Assembly: GCF_049846925.1 (NCBI RefSeq) | Contig: NZ_JBNCMT010000021.1 | Coordinates: 1 to 64,000, forward strand | Reading direction: 5' to 3' | Length of the DNA: 64,000 bases | From: Brevibacillus_H sp049846925 | GTDB taxonomy: Bacteria > Bacillota > Bacilli > Brevibacillales > Brevibacillaceae | Shown: piece by piece, positions 1 to 8,088 of the stretch | Numbering within the stretch: the stretch's first letter is position 1 | How the letters are laid out: each line of letters begins with the position of its first letter | Made by a program: the position numbers and the translations under genes | The notes under the pieces: model-generated | Told to the model about the DNA's origin: nothing | The model's input: the letters and a program-made list of their open reading frames with translations, nothing else | Database searches by the model: none

Positions 1-92
1 AGACCCCTTATAGACGATAAGGTTGATAGGTTCGGTGTGGAAGTGCGGTAACGCATGGAGCTGACGAATACTAATCGGTCGAGGACTTATCC
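1..92 (+). rRNA. rrl: 23S ribosomal RNA, 3' end (partial)
   Basis: The first ~92 bases match the conserved 3' terminus of bacterial 23S rRNA (the segment reading ...CTGACGAATACTAATCGGTC GAGGACTTATCC). The gene begins upstream of the window. The exact mature end is estimated from the family's usual ending. No 5S rRNA gene follows; a tRNA-Asp starts 60 bases later. Confidence 0.9.
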
Positions 93-151
93 ACGTATTA
101 TCCTTAGAAAATTTATTTTGCGTATCCAGTTTTGAAGGTGCAAACCTTTAT

Positions 152-228
152 GGAGCTGTGGTGAAGTTGGAGTTCACGCCGGTCTGTCACACCGGAGGTC
201 GCGGGTTCGAGTCCCGTCAGCTCCGCCA
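152..228 (+). tRNA. tRNA-Asp (GTC)
   Basis: A 77-base cloverleaf with acceptor stem GGAGCTG/CAGCTCC, anticodon GTC in the loop CTGTCAC, T-loop GGTTCGAGTCC and an encoded CCA. First of four tRNAs clustered behind the 23S gene. Confidence 0.95.
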
Positions 229-251
229 TTATTATCTTAATAGACAATAGT

Positions 252-327
<76 letters not shown>

Positions 328-333
328 TATTGT

Positions 334-409
334 GAGCCATTAGCTCAGTTGGTAGAGCATCTGACTTTTAATCAGAGGGTCGAAGGTTCGAGTCCTTCAT
401 GGCTCACCA
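334..409 (+). tRNA. tRNA-Lys (TTT)
   Basis: A 76-base cloverleaf with acceptor GAGCCAT/ATGGCTC, anticodon TTT in CTTTTAA, T-loop GGTTCGAGTCC and an encoded CCA. Confidence 0.95.
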
Positions 410-410
410 T

Positions 411-486
411 GCGGACGTAGCTCAATTGGTAGAGCGTCGCCTTGCCAAGGCGAAGGTCGAGGGTTCGAGACCCTTCGTCCGCTCCA
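411..486 (+). tRNA. tRNA-Gly (GCC)
   Basis: A 76-base cloverleaf with acceptor GCGGACG/CGTCCGC, anticodon GCC in TTGCCAA and an encoded CCA. It starts one base after the tRNA-Lys, so the two are certainly processed from one transcript. Confidence 0.95.
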
Positions 487-504
487 TTTTTAATATGAAG
501 AATT

Positions 505-540
505 ACACCACTTTGCACGCAGCAGGTGGTGTTTTGTTGC
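505..540 (+). terminator. rrn/tRNA operon terminator
   Basis: The inverted repeat ACACCAC/GTGGTGT is followed by TTTTGTTGCTTTT, 19 bases after the last tRNA. Confidence 0.75.
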
Positions 541-583
541 TTTTCTTAAAAACAAACGTACTCAGTTAACATAAGTTTTTCAC

Positions 584-612
584 TTGAGGGGAATAAGTGG
601 ATTTGGTACGAT
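584..612 (+). promoter_or_regulatory. sigma-A type promoter for the TPR-trxB genes
   Basis: TTGAGG and TACGAT are separated by exactly 17 bases, placing a start point about 30 bases before the TPR gene's ribosome binding site. The call rests only on hexamer match and spacing. Confidence 0.5.
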
Positions 613-648
613 ACAGAAGGGTATAGCTTCAAGATATGCGGAGGTACT

Positions 649-2277
649 ATGAAAATCAGTAAGGGTGTGCACAAAAACACGGTGGTTAGCTTTCTAAGGG
701 ATGCTACTTTCTTTGCAGAGAGAGGATTGCGTTTATCCCGTCGCTTTGATTATCCCAGAGCGTTGCGTTGTTTTCGCCGTGCCATCGAACTTGACCAGGA
801 AAATGCTTCGTACCATTGTCATTTGGCAAGCATTTTGGCTGAAATGGGTAAGTTTCAGGAATCCAATGATATACTGCATCATGTTATTGACAACATCGAT
901 CCACTAATGGAAGATGTCTATTTTTATTTAGCCAACAATTACGCTAATCTCGAGGACTTCGAAACAGCGGAAGAAATGGCGATGAAATACCTGCAAACTG
1001 CCACAAAACGCTCCTTCGCTGAGGAAGCAGAAGAGCTTTTAGACTATATTTATTTTGAAATGGATTTACCACCAAGACACTTCTTGGATCACTCTGCGGA
1101 TGCTGTATTTGCCAAGCATGAGCAAGCCAGAAAGAGTCTGGAAGAAGGGCGCTTTCTCGAAGCAATCGTATTGCTTACAGAGATAAATGAATTCGATCCA
1201 GATTTCATGCCGGCATGGAATAACCTGTCTCTTGCTTACTATTATGCGGGAGAAATGGATAAAGCGATGAAGATCGTTCAGGAAACTCTCGAACGTGATT
1301 CAGGTAATTTGCATGCATTGTGCAACCTGGCTGTTCTCTTATCCCATCAAAATATGGTAAGTGAACTTTTACCTGTGATTCAACAGTTAAAAAATGTAGT
1401 TCCTTTTCATCCAGAGCATGCCTATAAGCTGGCGACTACCATGGGGATACTGGGGCAACATGAGGAAGCGTTCCGTTTTTATCATCGCCTGCTCAAATTT
1501 CCATTCTATGCAGATGCTCCAACGTATCATTATGCAGCCATATCTGCTTACCTGTCGGATCATGATAGCCAAGCGGCCAAATGGTGGCAAAAGGTAAAGC
1601 AGTTGGATCCCGAATCCGGAGTAGCTGAATACTATTTAGAGATGATTCGCAATCGGGAAGCGGGAACTAAAAAAGAAGTCATTCCTTATCAATACCAACG
1701 GTTGCAAAAGCCAAAGGAAACCGCATTTGATGAATTCCGTACTGATCCAATGATCAGAGCCTCCCTGTTGTGGGCATTACAGCACGGGAAGGAAGATGCC
1801 AAACAAATGGTTATCCAGACGTTGGCAATGATTGGGGATGACGAGGCAAAGAATACATTATATAGTTTTAGCCAAACTACCCATGACCCACAGTTGCAGA
1901 AATTGGCTTTATTAACATTAAGTGAGTTAGAGGCACAATATCCAGTAGAGACGCCACATGTACAACGAAATGAAGCAGTTTCTACTTCTGAAGAACTGGT
2001 AGCTGAACTCATTCGAGACCAGATCAAAGCTGGTAATGCAGAGTTTGGAAAATGGGCATTGGCAGTATGGAGTCGTTACTGTGAACGTGGGACAGGCAAA
2101 GAACTAAATACGGTTCGAAAAATAGTAGCATGGCTGGCAGCACTTGAATATTCATATGCGAGAAAAAATCAGGATAAGGTTACGCAAGATTTTTTGGCAA
2201 AGAAATATGGGATCTCCCAGGCAACGATTGCCAAATGCATAAAAGAATTAAAGGAGCTTGATTTATATAAATTCTAA
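649..2277 (+). CDS. Tetratricopeptide-repeat protein, YvcD-like
   Basis: A 542-residue soluble protein made largely of helical TPR units; clear examples are near residues 27-65 (YPRALRCFRRAIELDQENAS) and 190-225. The last ~30 residues (KYGISQATIAKCIKELKELD) look like a helix-turn-helix segment, so the protein may combine protein binding with nucleic-acid binding. The ATG start has GGAGGT 4 bases upstream. The same order, a TPR protein then trxB, occurs in Bacillus subtilis (yvcD-trxB). It lies 67 bases before trxB with no terminator between them, so co-transcription is likely. The molecular function is not known to me. Confidence 0.85.
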   Translation: MKISKGVHKNTVVSFLRDATFFAERGLRLSRRFDYPRALRCFRRAIELDQENASYHCHLASILAEMGKFQESNDILHHVIDNIDPLMEDVYFYLANNYANLEDFETAEEMAMKYLQTATKRSFAEEAEELLDYIYFEMDLPPRHFLDHSADAVFAKHEQARKSLEEGRFLEAIVLLTEINEFDPDFMPAWNNLSLAYYYAGEMDKAMKIVQETLERDSGNLHALCNLAVLLSHQNMVSELLPVIQQLKNVVPFHPEHAYKLATTMGILGQHEEAFRFYHRLLKFPFYADAPTYHYAAISAYLSDHDSQAAKWWQKVKQLDPESGVAEYYLEMIRNREAGTKKEVIPYQYQRLQKPKETAFDEFRTDPMIRASLLWALQHGKEDAKQMVIQTLAMIGDDEAKNTLYSFSQTTHDPQLQKLALLTLSELEAQYPVETPHVQRNEAVSTSEELVAELIRDQIKAGNAEFGKWALAVWSRYCERGTGKELNTVRKIVAWLAALEYSYARKNQDKVTQDFLAKKYGISQATIAKCIKELKELDLYKF

Positions 2278-2344
2278 CTTTATAATAAATCTAAATAAGA
2301 AGTATTAATTGGATAATAAGTTCTATTGTCTGGAGGGAAAATAG

Positions 2345-3307
2345 ATGAGTGATCAAGCAAAAGTTTATGATGTAATTATTGTTGGAGCAGGACCTGCTGG
2401 CATGACAGCGGCAGTATATACATCACGTGCGAATATGTCCACATTGATGATTGAACGTGGAATTCCAGGCGGACAAATGGCAAATACAGAGGATATCGAG
2501 AACTATCCAGGTTTTGAATCGATTCTTGGTCCTGACTTGTCTACCAAAATGTTTGAACACGCAAAGAAATTTGGTGCGGAATACGCATATGGAGATATTA
2601 AAGAAGTTCGAGATGGCGACCCATACAAGACAGTAGTTGCTGGTGACAAGGAATATTTGGCGAAATCCATCATTGTAGCAACAGGTGCAGAGCATCGTCT
2701 TCTCGGTGCACCTGGTGAAAAAGAGCTTTCTGGCCGAGGTGTATCCTATTGTGCGGTTTGTGATGGAGCATTCTTCCGTAATAAAGAATTGGTAGTCGTT
2801 GGTGGCGGGGATTCTGCGGTTGAGGAAGCAGTATTCTTGACTCGTTTTGCTTCCAAAGTTACGATTGTTCACCGTCGTGATGAGTTCAGAGCACAGAAAA
2901 TCCTGCAAAAACGTGCATTTGAAAACGAAAAAATCGAAGTAATTTGGAATACACATGTGAAAGAAATTCGTGGTGAAGGTGTTGTTCAAAGCGTATTGCT
3001 GGAGGATGCAATTACAGGCGAACAACGGGAATACCCAACGAATGGCGTATTCATCTATGTTGGCATGGACCCGCTTTCTGCTGCTGTTCAAAACTTAGGG
3101 ATCACCAATGAAGCTGGATATGTTCTTACCGATGAAAAAATGCATACCAAAGTGGCAGGAATCTATGCGGCAGGAGACGTTCGTGAGAAAACTCTTCGTC
3201 AGGTTGTTACCGCAACAGGTGACGGTTCCATCGCTGCACAGGCTGCGCAACATTACGTAGAATCCTTGAATGAAAAACTAAAAGAACAAAATGTCACAAT
3301 CTCTTAA
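2345..3307 (+). CDS. trxB: Thioredoxin reductase
   Basis: A 320-residue NADPH:thioredoxin oxidoreductase of the low-molecular-weight flavoprotein type. An N-terminal FAD-binding GAGPAG lies near residue 15, the redox-active CAVC disulfide near residue 135, the NADPH-binding GGGDSA just after it, and the C-terminal FAD segment YAAGDVREK near residue 280. The length is typical of the family. ATG is preceded by GGAGGG at 2333. It keeps cytoplasmic thioredoxin reduced for ribonucleotide reduction and oxidative repair. A terminator-like hairpin follows about 85 bases after the stop and separates it from rapZ. Confidence 0.97.
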   Translation: MSDQAKVYDVIIVGAGPAGMTAAVYTSRANMSTLMIERGIPGGQMANTEDIENYPGFESILGPDLSTKMFEHAKKFGAEYAYGDIKEVRDGDPYKTVVAGDKEYLAKSIIVATGAEHRLLGAPGEKELSGRGVSYCAVCDGAFFRNKELVVVGGGDSAVEEAVFLTRFASKVTIVHRRDEFRAQKILQKRAFENEKIEVIWNTHVKEIRGEGVVQSVLLEDAITGEQREYPTNGVFIYVGMDPLSAAVQNLGITNEAGYVLTDEKMHTKVAGIYAAGDVREKTLRQVVTATGDGSIAAQAAQHYVESLNEKLKEQNVTIS

Positions 3308-3390
3308 CTTGGTTGTAACATTACTGAAATATTTGAGGGTTACTATAAAGACATGAATTGACCCCCTTTTCTATACGTAATAAACTTTTT

Positions 3391-3422
3391 GCGAGGCTTT
3401 GATGAAGCCCCGCCTTTTTTTT
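3391..3422 (+). terminator. Terminator behind trxB
   Basis: GCGAGGCTT/AAGCCCCGC forms a stem with one mismatch and a tight GATG loop, followed by a run of eight T. Confidence 0.75.
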
Positions 3423-3529
3423 ATTTATGTATAAAAATTCAAATCCTTTTTCCTGTCAATCGGCTTAGAAGGCTTCGTTTACATTGGTCATTGTGTTATT
3501 CTATTGAAAGAATCAGAGGAGGCGAGAAC

Positions 3530-4411
3530 GTGAACGAGCAAAATAAAGAACGAGCAGTCAACCTATTAATCATTACAGGCATGTCTGGCGCCGGCAAAAC
3601 TGTTGCTGTACAGAGCCTAGAGGATCTCGGGTTCTTCTGTGTTGATAATTTGCCACCGATTCTGATTCCGAAATTTGCCGAATTAATTAGACAATCTGGC
3701 GGTGGAATTGAGCGAGTTGCATTGGTAATTGACTTGCGGGGACGGGAATTTTTCGAAAGTTTATTCCAGGAGATTGATCAACTTAGCGAAATGGAAGGAA
3801 TTACGTTCCAAATTCTGTACCTCGATGCAAATGACCAAACGCTGGTTACTCGTTATAAAGAGACAAGACGAAGACACCCACTGTCCCCGAATGGTTCGCC
3901 ACTGGAAGGTATTGATCTAGAGCGTAAAATCCTGCAGGAGATCAAGGGACGAGCAAGCCAAATCATTGATACTTCACAGTTGAAACCAGCACAATTACGT
4001 GAAATCATCATCAATCAGTATTCACAACAGAGCTCGCAATTAACGATAAATGTCTTGTCTTTTGGCTTTAAATATGGAATTCCGATCGATGCGGATCTGG
4101 TGTTCGACGTTCGTTTCTTGCCGAATCCCCATTACGTAGACGAATTACGCCCCAAAACAGGGTGTGACGCAGAAGTGGCCAACTACGTAATGAAATGGAG
4201 TGAGACCCAGGAATTTGTCAACAAACTGCTTGATTTCCTGGCCTTTACTTTGCCGCACTATCAACGAGAAGGAAAAAGCCAGTTAGTGATCGGAGTAGGC
4301 TGCACGGGAGGCAAACATCGATCTGTTGCGATAGCTGAACGAATCGGTCAACATTTTACAAATGATTTTCAAATTCGTGTCACTCACCGAGACATGGAAA
4401 AAAGCAAGTAA
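3530..4411 (+). CDS. rapZ: RapZ/YvcJ family nucleotide-binding protein
   Basis: The GTG start at 3530 is chosen because GAGGAGG sits 7 bases upstream and the product then has 293 residues, the usual family length; the frame is open further upstream without a ribosome binding site. A Walker A motif GMSGAGKT lies near residue 20 and the conserved C-terminal GCTGGKHRSV near 262. In Bacillus this protein binds and hydrolyses GTP and affects competence; in E. coli the homologue is an RNA-binding adaptor for the GlmZ small RNA. It leads the conserved rapZ-glmR-whiA-crh cluster. Confidence 0.93.
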   Translation: MNEQNKERAVNLLIITGMSGAGKTVAVQSLEDLGFFCVDNLPPILIPKFAELIRQSGGGIERVALVIDLRGREFFESLFQEIDQLSEMEGITFQILYLDANDQTLVTRYKETRRRHPLSPNGSPLEGIDLERKILQEIKGRASQIIDTSQLKPAQLREIIINQYSQQSSQLTINVLSFGFKYGIPIDADLVFDVRFLPNPHYVDELRPKTGCDAEVANYVMKWSETQEFVNKLLDFLAFTLPHYQREGKSQLVIGVGCTGGKHRSVAIAERIGQHFTNDFQIRVTHRDMEKSK

Positions 4412-4492
4412 GCATACCATGGTAGATAAAATGATCTTTTGTAGGGAGAGGACAGCCTGATCATTCCCGTAACGGGGAAATTGAGGTGAAAT

Positions 4493-5482
4493 ATGACAGC
4501 AAGAAAAAGGGGAAAACAGCCACAGGAACAATTGCGAGTTGTCGTGATCGGTGGCGGTACTGGTTTGTCAGTCCTCTTGCGTGGGCTGAAACAAGAACCA
4601 GTTCATATCACAGCCATAGTTACTGTTGCAGATGATGGGGGGAGTTCAGGACGTTTACGAGAAGAGATGGATATGCTCCCTCCTGGAGATATTCGCAACG
4701 TCCTGACAGCACTTGCTGATACAGAACCACTTATGGAAAAATTGATGCAATATCGGTTTGTGAATGGAACGGGATTAGCTGGACACAACTTGGGAAATCT
4801 ATTACTTGCGGCAATGAATGAAATTACGGGTGATTTTGTAACCGCAGTCAAAGAACTTAGCAGAGTACTCGCAGTTCGTGGGGAGGTCTTGCCTGCATCC
4901 AATCAATCCATCCTGCTAAAGGCGGAGATGGAAGACGGGACAATTGTTTCGGGCGAATCCCAGATCCCCTTGTCTGGAAAGCGGATCAAAAAAGTGTTTT
5001 TGGAGCCTGCTGATGCTGTTCCACTTCCAGAGGCGTCAAAAGCAATTGCGGAAGCAGATATTATCCTGATTGGACCGGGCAGTTTGTATACCAGTATCTT
5101 GCCTAATTTATTGGTAAAAGGCCTGTTTGAAGAGATTAAGGCTTCTTCTGCACCAAAAGTATACGTCTGCAACGTAATGACCCAGCCAGGTGAAACAGAT
5201 GGATTCTCTGCATCTGATCATGTCAGAGCCATGTTTGAACATGTCAGAGAACCGTTTTTAGATACAGTAATTGTGAATAATGCAGTAATGCCCCCTACTG
5301 TATTGGAAAAGTATGCCGAAAAAGGAGCTGCTCCCGTTCGATGCGATATCGAAGAACTGAACTCGTTTGGGTTTACGGTTATTGCCGAATCGCTGATTAC
5401 CTATGGGGATGGTTTTTTGAGGCACAATGCAAGCGCTGTTAGTGAGCGGGTTGTCAAGTTGGCCAAACAAGTGAAGGAGTGA
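4493..5482 (+). CDS. glmR: Gluconeogenesis factor GlmR/YvcK
   Basis: A 329-residue CofD-like UDP-sugar-binding protein. The N-terminal IGGGTGLSVLLRGLK and the following VADDGGSSGRLR are hallmark nucleotide-sugar-binding segments. In B. subtilis it stimulates GlmS and directs carbon to cell-wall precursors during growth on gluconeogenic substrates. The ATG has TGAGGTGA upstream, and the stop lies 5 bases before the whiA start, so the genes are translationally close. Confidence 0.95.
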   Translation: MTARKRGKQPQEQLRVVVIGGGTGLSVLLRGLKQEPVHITAIVTVADDGGSSGRLREEMDMLPPGDIRNVLTALADTEPLMEKLMQYRFVNGTGLAGHNLGNLLLAAMNEITGDFVTAVKELSRVLAVRGEVLPASNQSILLKAEMEDGTIVSGESQIPLSGKRIKKVFLEPADAVPLPEASKAIAEADIILIGPGSLYTSILPNLLVKGLFEEIKASSAPKVYVCNVMTQPGETDGFSASDHVRAMFEHVREPFLDTVIVNNAVMPPTVLEKYAEKGAAPVRCDIEELNSFGFTVIAESLITYGDGFLRHNASAVSERVVKLAKQVKE

Positions 5483-5487
5483 AGATC

Positions 5488-6438
5488 ATGTCATTTGCCG
5501 CTCATACCAAAAAGGAACTGACGATGCTCGAAGCCCCGATCTGTTGTAGTCGAGCAGAATTGGCTGCTTTAATCAGGATGAACGGCAGTATCCAGTTCGG
5601 GACGGGCAGGTTTATCCTTGATGTGTCAACCGAGAATGCCGCTATTGCAAGACGAATCTACACACTAATGAAAAAGCTGTTTCAGGTTCACGCAGAATTA
5701 CTGGTTCGCAAAAAGATGCGCCTCAAGAAAAACAATGTGTATATCGTTCGTGTACCGTATCAATCCATGGAGATGTTGGAAGACTTGAGAATTATGGATA
5801 AAAATCTCAACTTTTATCCAGGTATCTCAACTGATTTGACGCAGAAGTCTTGCTGTCGCGGGGCATATCTGCGAGGAGCATTTCTGGCAGGCGGATCGGT
5901 GAACCATCCGGAGGCTTCCAGCTATCATCTGGAAATTTTTACGGCGTATCAGGATTTTTGTGAAGCACTAACCAAGCTTGCGAACCGTTATCGCTTAAAT
6001 GCCAAATGTATTGAGCGGAAAAAAGGTTACGTCATGTACATTAAAGAAGGCGAAAAAATAACAGAGTTTTTAAGTTTGATTGGTGCACACCAGGCGTTGT
6101 TGTATTTCGAGGATGTTCGGATCGTAAAGGACATGCGTAATTCGGTGAACCGTCTACATAACTGTGAAATCGCCAACATTAACAAAACAGTGAACGCCGC
6201 GACGAGGCAGATGGAGAATATTCAACTGATTGAAAAAGAAATGGGACTGGATAACCTTCCGCCCCGATTGAGAGAAGTTGCAGAGCTTCGTCTCCTGCAC
6301 CCGGATATTAACCTCAAGGAACTGGGGGAAATGCTTCCGAGTGGAGTGGTAAGCAAGTCAGGAATCAACCATCGACTGCGAAAAATTAACGAAATCGCTG
6401 ACAAATTAAGAGAAAAACAAAATATTTCTATACCATAA
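5488..6438 (+). CDS. whiA: WhiA family DNA-binding regulator
   Basis: The ATG at 5488 gives 316 residues, the family norm, with AAGGAG 8 bases upstream inside the end of glmR; an in-frame GTG at 5479 overlaps that site and is rejected. The N-terminal part is a degenerate LAGLIDADG fold (RGAFLAGGSVNHPEASYHLE region), followed by the C-terminal helix-turn-helix segment NLKELGEMLPSGVVSKSG. In Bacillus, WhiA influences cell division and chromosome segregation; in Streptomyces it activates sporulation genes. Confidence 0.95.
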   Translation: MSFAAHTKKELTMLEAPICCSRAELAALIRMNGSIQFGTGRFILDVSTENAAIARRIYTLMKKLFQVHAELLVRKKMRLKKNNVYIVRVPYQSMEMLEDLRIMDKNLNFYPGISTDLTQKSCCRGAYLRGAFLAGGSVNHPEASSYHLEIFTAYQDFCEALTKLANRYRLNAKCIERKKGYVMYIKEGEKITEFLSLIGAHQALLYFEDVRIVKDMRNSVNRLHNCEIANINKTVNAATRQMENIQLIEKEMGLDNLPPRLREVAELRLLHPDINLKELGEMLPSGVVSKSGINHRLRKINEIADKLREKQNISIP

Positions 6439-6486
6439 CATGATATACTACTGATAATCAGTAAGGAAAGTAAGGAGGATCACCCC

Positions 6487-6744
6487 ATGGTACGCCAACA
6501 AGTACGGGTAAATTTGAAAACGGGATTGCAGGCTCGACCAGCCGCATTTTTCGTACAGGAAGCAAACCGTTTTGCTTCAGAGATTTTTGTAGAGAAGGAC
6601 ACAAAAAAGGTGAATGCCAAAAGCATTATGGGGATCATGAGCTTGGCAATCAGCTCTGGAACGGAGATCACCATTTCTGCAGAAGGTCCAGACGAGTCAC
6701 AAGCAGTTAGCAATTTAACCAACTTGGTAAGCAGAGAAGAATAA
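6487..6744 (+). CDS. crh: Catabolite repression HPr-like protein Crh
   Basis: An 85-residue HPr paralogue. Residue 15 is Gln in GLQARPAA where HPr has the phosphotransfer His, while the regulatory Ser46 (NAKSIMGIM) is kept. This is exactly the Crh signature: it cannot take part in sugar phosphotransfer, but when phosphorylated by HPr kinase on Ser46 it acts as a co-repressor for CcpA. AAGGAGG lies 8 bases before ATG. It is the last gene of the cluster, followed by a terminator. Confidence 0.95.
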   Translation: MVRQQVRVNLKTGLQARPAAFFVQEANRFASEIFVEKDTKKVNAKSIMGIMSLAISSGTEITISAEGPDESQAVSNLTNLVSREE

Positions 6745-6761
6745 AATATGGAGTAGCAAAG

Positions 6762-6795
6762 AAAAGATAGTCGACATATTTTGACTATCTTTTTT
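6762..6795 (+). terminator. Terminator behind crh
   Basis: AAAAGATAGTC/GACTATCTTTT forms an 11-bp perfect stem with a 10-base loop ending in a T run. Confidence 0.85.
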
Positions 6796-6878
6796 GTTTA
6801 CAGGTGGAAAATGGTCCGTTTAGGATAATGAACTGAAAAGGAAATAGCGTATTACCAATTTCTCACTATTTGCAAGTT

Positions 6879-6892
6879 AGATAACGTTTACA
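6879..6892 (+). promoter_or_regulatory. Candidate cre site (CcpA operator) for etfBA-fixCX
   Basis: AGATAACGTTTACA matches the Bacillus cre consensus TGWAARCGYTWNCW at 12 of 14 positions, including the central CG. It lies 60-80 bases upstream of a TATAAT box and 170 bases before etfB. It is flanked by the inverted arms TTTGCAA and TTGCAAA. Carbon-catabolite control of fatty-acid oxidation ETF genes by CcpA is known in B. subtilis, so the location makes sense. Confidence 0.55.
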
Positions 6893-6931
6893 AGTTGCAA
6901 AATATAGAATTTAAAAAATTTTTAAAAAAGT

Positions 6932-6960
6932 GTCGTAATTTTATCAAATTCGAATATAAT
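6932..6960 (+). promoter_or_regulatory. Candidate promoter for etfBA-fixCX
   Basis: A perfect TATAAT at 6955-6960 about 100 bases before etfB. The -35 region (GTCGTA at 17 bases) is poor, which fits an activator-dependent or weak promoter. Confidence 0.4.
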
Positions 6961-7063
6961 ATGTTACAAGAGGGTCGTATTTATTCATATTTCCTCAGTT
7001 TACTAAGTGATTTTTTTCACTTACTTTTTTTATTTGATCTTCCCTTCCGAAAGGAGTGCGTTT

Positions 7064-8087
7064 ATGCACATCGTAGTATGCGTCAAGCAGGTTCCTGACA
7101 CGAAGATCATCAAGATCAACCCCAAGACAAACACGTTAGACAGAAGCAGTGCCCCAGCAATCCTCAATCCTTATGATGCTCATGCAGTTGAGGAAGCAGT
7201 TCGCCTCAAGCAACAACATGGAGGTACTGTAACTGTACTGTCCATGGGACCACCTCAAGCAGTTAGTGCGATCCGCAAATGTGTGGAAATCGGTGCTGAC
7301 GATGCTTATCTCATTTCCGACCGTGCATTTGCCGGAGCGGATACGTTGGCAACAAGCTATGCACTGTACAAGGCACTTGAAAAAATCACTAAATTGAAGC
7401 CGATTGACCTCGTACTCTGTGGAAAAATGGCTATCGACGGTGACACTGGTCAAGTAGGTCCTGGTATCGCAAGACGTATGGGAATACCGCCACTTACAAA
7501 CGTAAAATTCATCGAAGCTGCTGATTTTGCTAAGAAAACTATTGTTGTTCATCGTAAACGTGAGAATGGCTATGAGGTGATTCAATCTACAATGCCATGC
7601 TTGCTTACCACTGAGAAAGAAATCAACGAGGTTTCTTACTCTCCACTTCNNNNNNNNNNNNNNNNNNNNNNNNNNNNNNNNNNNNNNNNNNNNNNNNNNN
7701 NNNNNNNNNNNNNNNNNNNNNNNNNNNNNNNNNNNNNNNNNNNNNNNNNATCGTAAACGTGAGAATGGCTATGAGGTGATTCAATCTACAATGCCATGCT
7801 TGCTTACCACTGAGAAAGAAATCAACGAGGTTTCTTACTCTCCACTTCCTAACATGATTCGTGCAGCTAGGTTTAATCCGGTTGTATGGACTGTAAACGA
7901 TCTCGAGAACGTTGACATGCAACAACTTGGTCTGAAGGGTTCTCCTACTGTTGTAGGCAAGATGTTTGCACCTCCAAAATTGGAAGGCGGCAAAAAAATC
8001 GAAGGAACACCGAAAGAGCAAGTAGCAAAAGTTCTTGAACTGTTAGGCGAACGCAAAGAGTTGTTTGCTACGAAAGGAGGAGCATAA
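7064..8087 (+). CDS. etfB: Electron transfer flavoprotein beta subunit (FixA-like), interrupted by assembly gap
   Basis: The ATG at 7064 follows AAAGGAG. Residues 1-195 run from MHIVVCVKQVPDTK to EVSYSPL; the frame then meets 100 Ns and a repeated 99-bp segment, and resumes as PNMIRAARFNPVVW to the TAA at 8087. Deleting the Ns and one repeat copy (199 bases) gives a continuous 274-residue protein, slightly longer than usual. The segment AIDGDTGQVGP lies at the nucleotide site; this resembles FixA and bifurcating ETFs more than the AMP-binding motif of classical ETF. It carries electrons between flavoprotein dehydrogenases and the FixC partner encoded downstream. Confidence 0.93.
7551..7848 (+). 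repeat. Exact 99-bp duplication flanking the assembly gap
   Basis: Bases 7551-7649 are identical to 7750-7848, one copy on each side of the 100-N run. Overlapping contig ends joined by a scaffolder leave exactly this pattern. Confidence 0.95.
7650..7749. other. Assembly gap (100 N)
   Basis: Exactly 100 Ns, the default placeholder length. The flanking duplication shows the true gap is most likely zero or negative. Confidence 0.99.
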
Positions 8088-8088
8088 G

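Noticed and set aside
2423..3091. 222-codon open frame opposite trxB
   Set aside because: It lies entirely antisense to a well-conserved enzyme gene, has no ribosome binding site and reads as low-quality protein. The same applies to long antisense frames over gap, gpmI and rnr.
5479..5487. GTG start for whiA giving three extra residues
   Set aside because: It overlaps the ribosome binding site itself; the ATG at 5488 has proper spacing and the family length.
7650..7749. Possibility that etfB is a real pseudogene or contains an insertion
   Set aside because: The exact 99-bp flanking duplication and the 100-N placeholder explain the interruption as scaffolding, and collapsing restores the frame.
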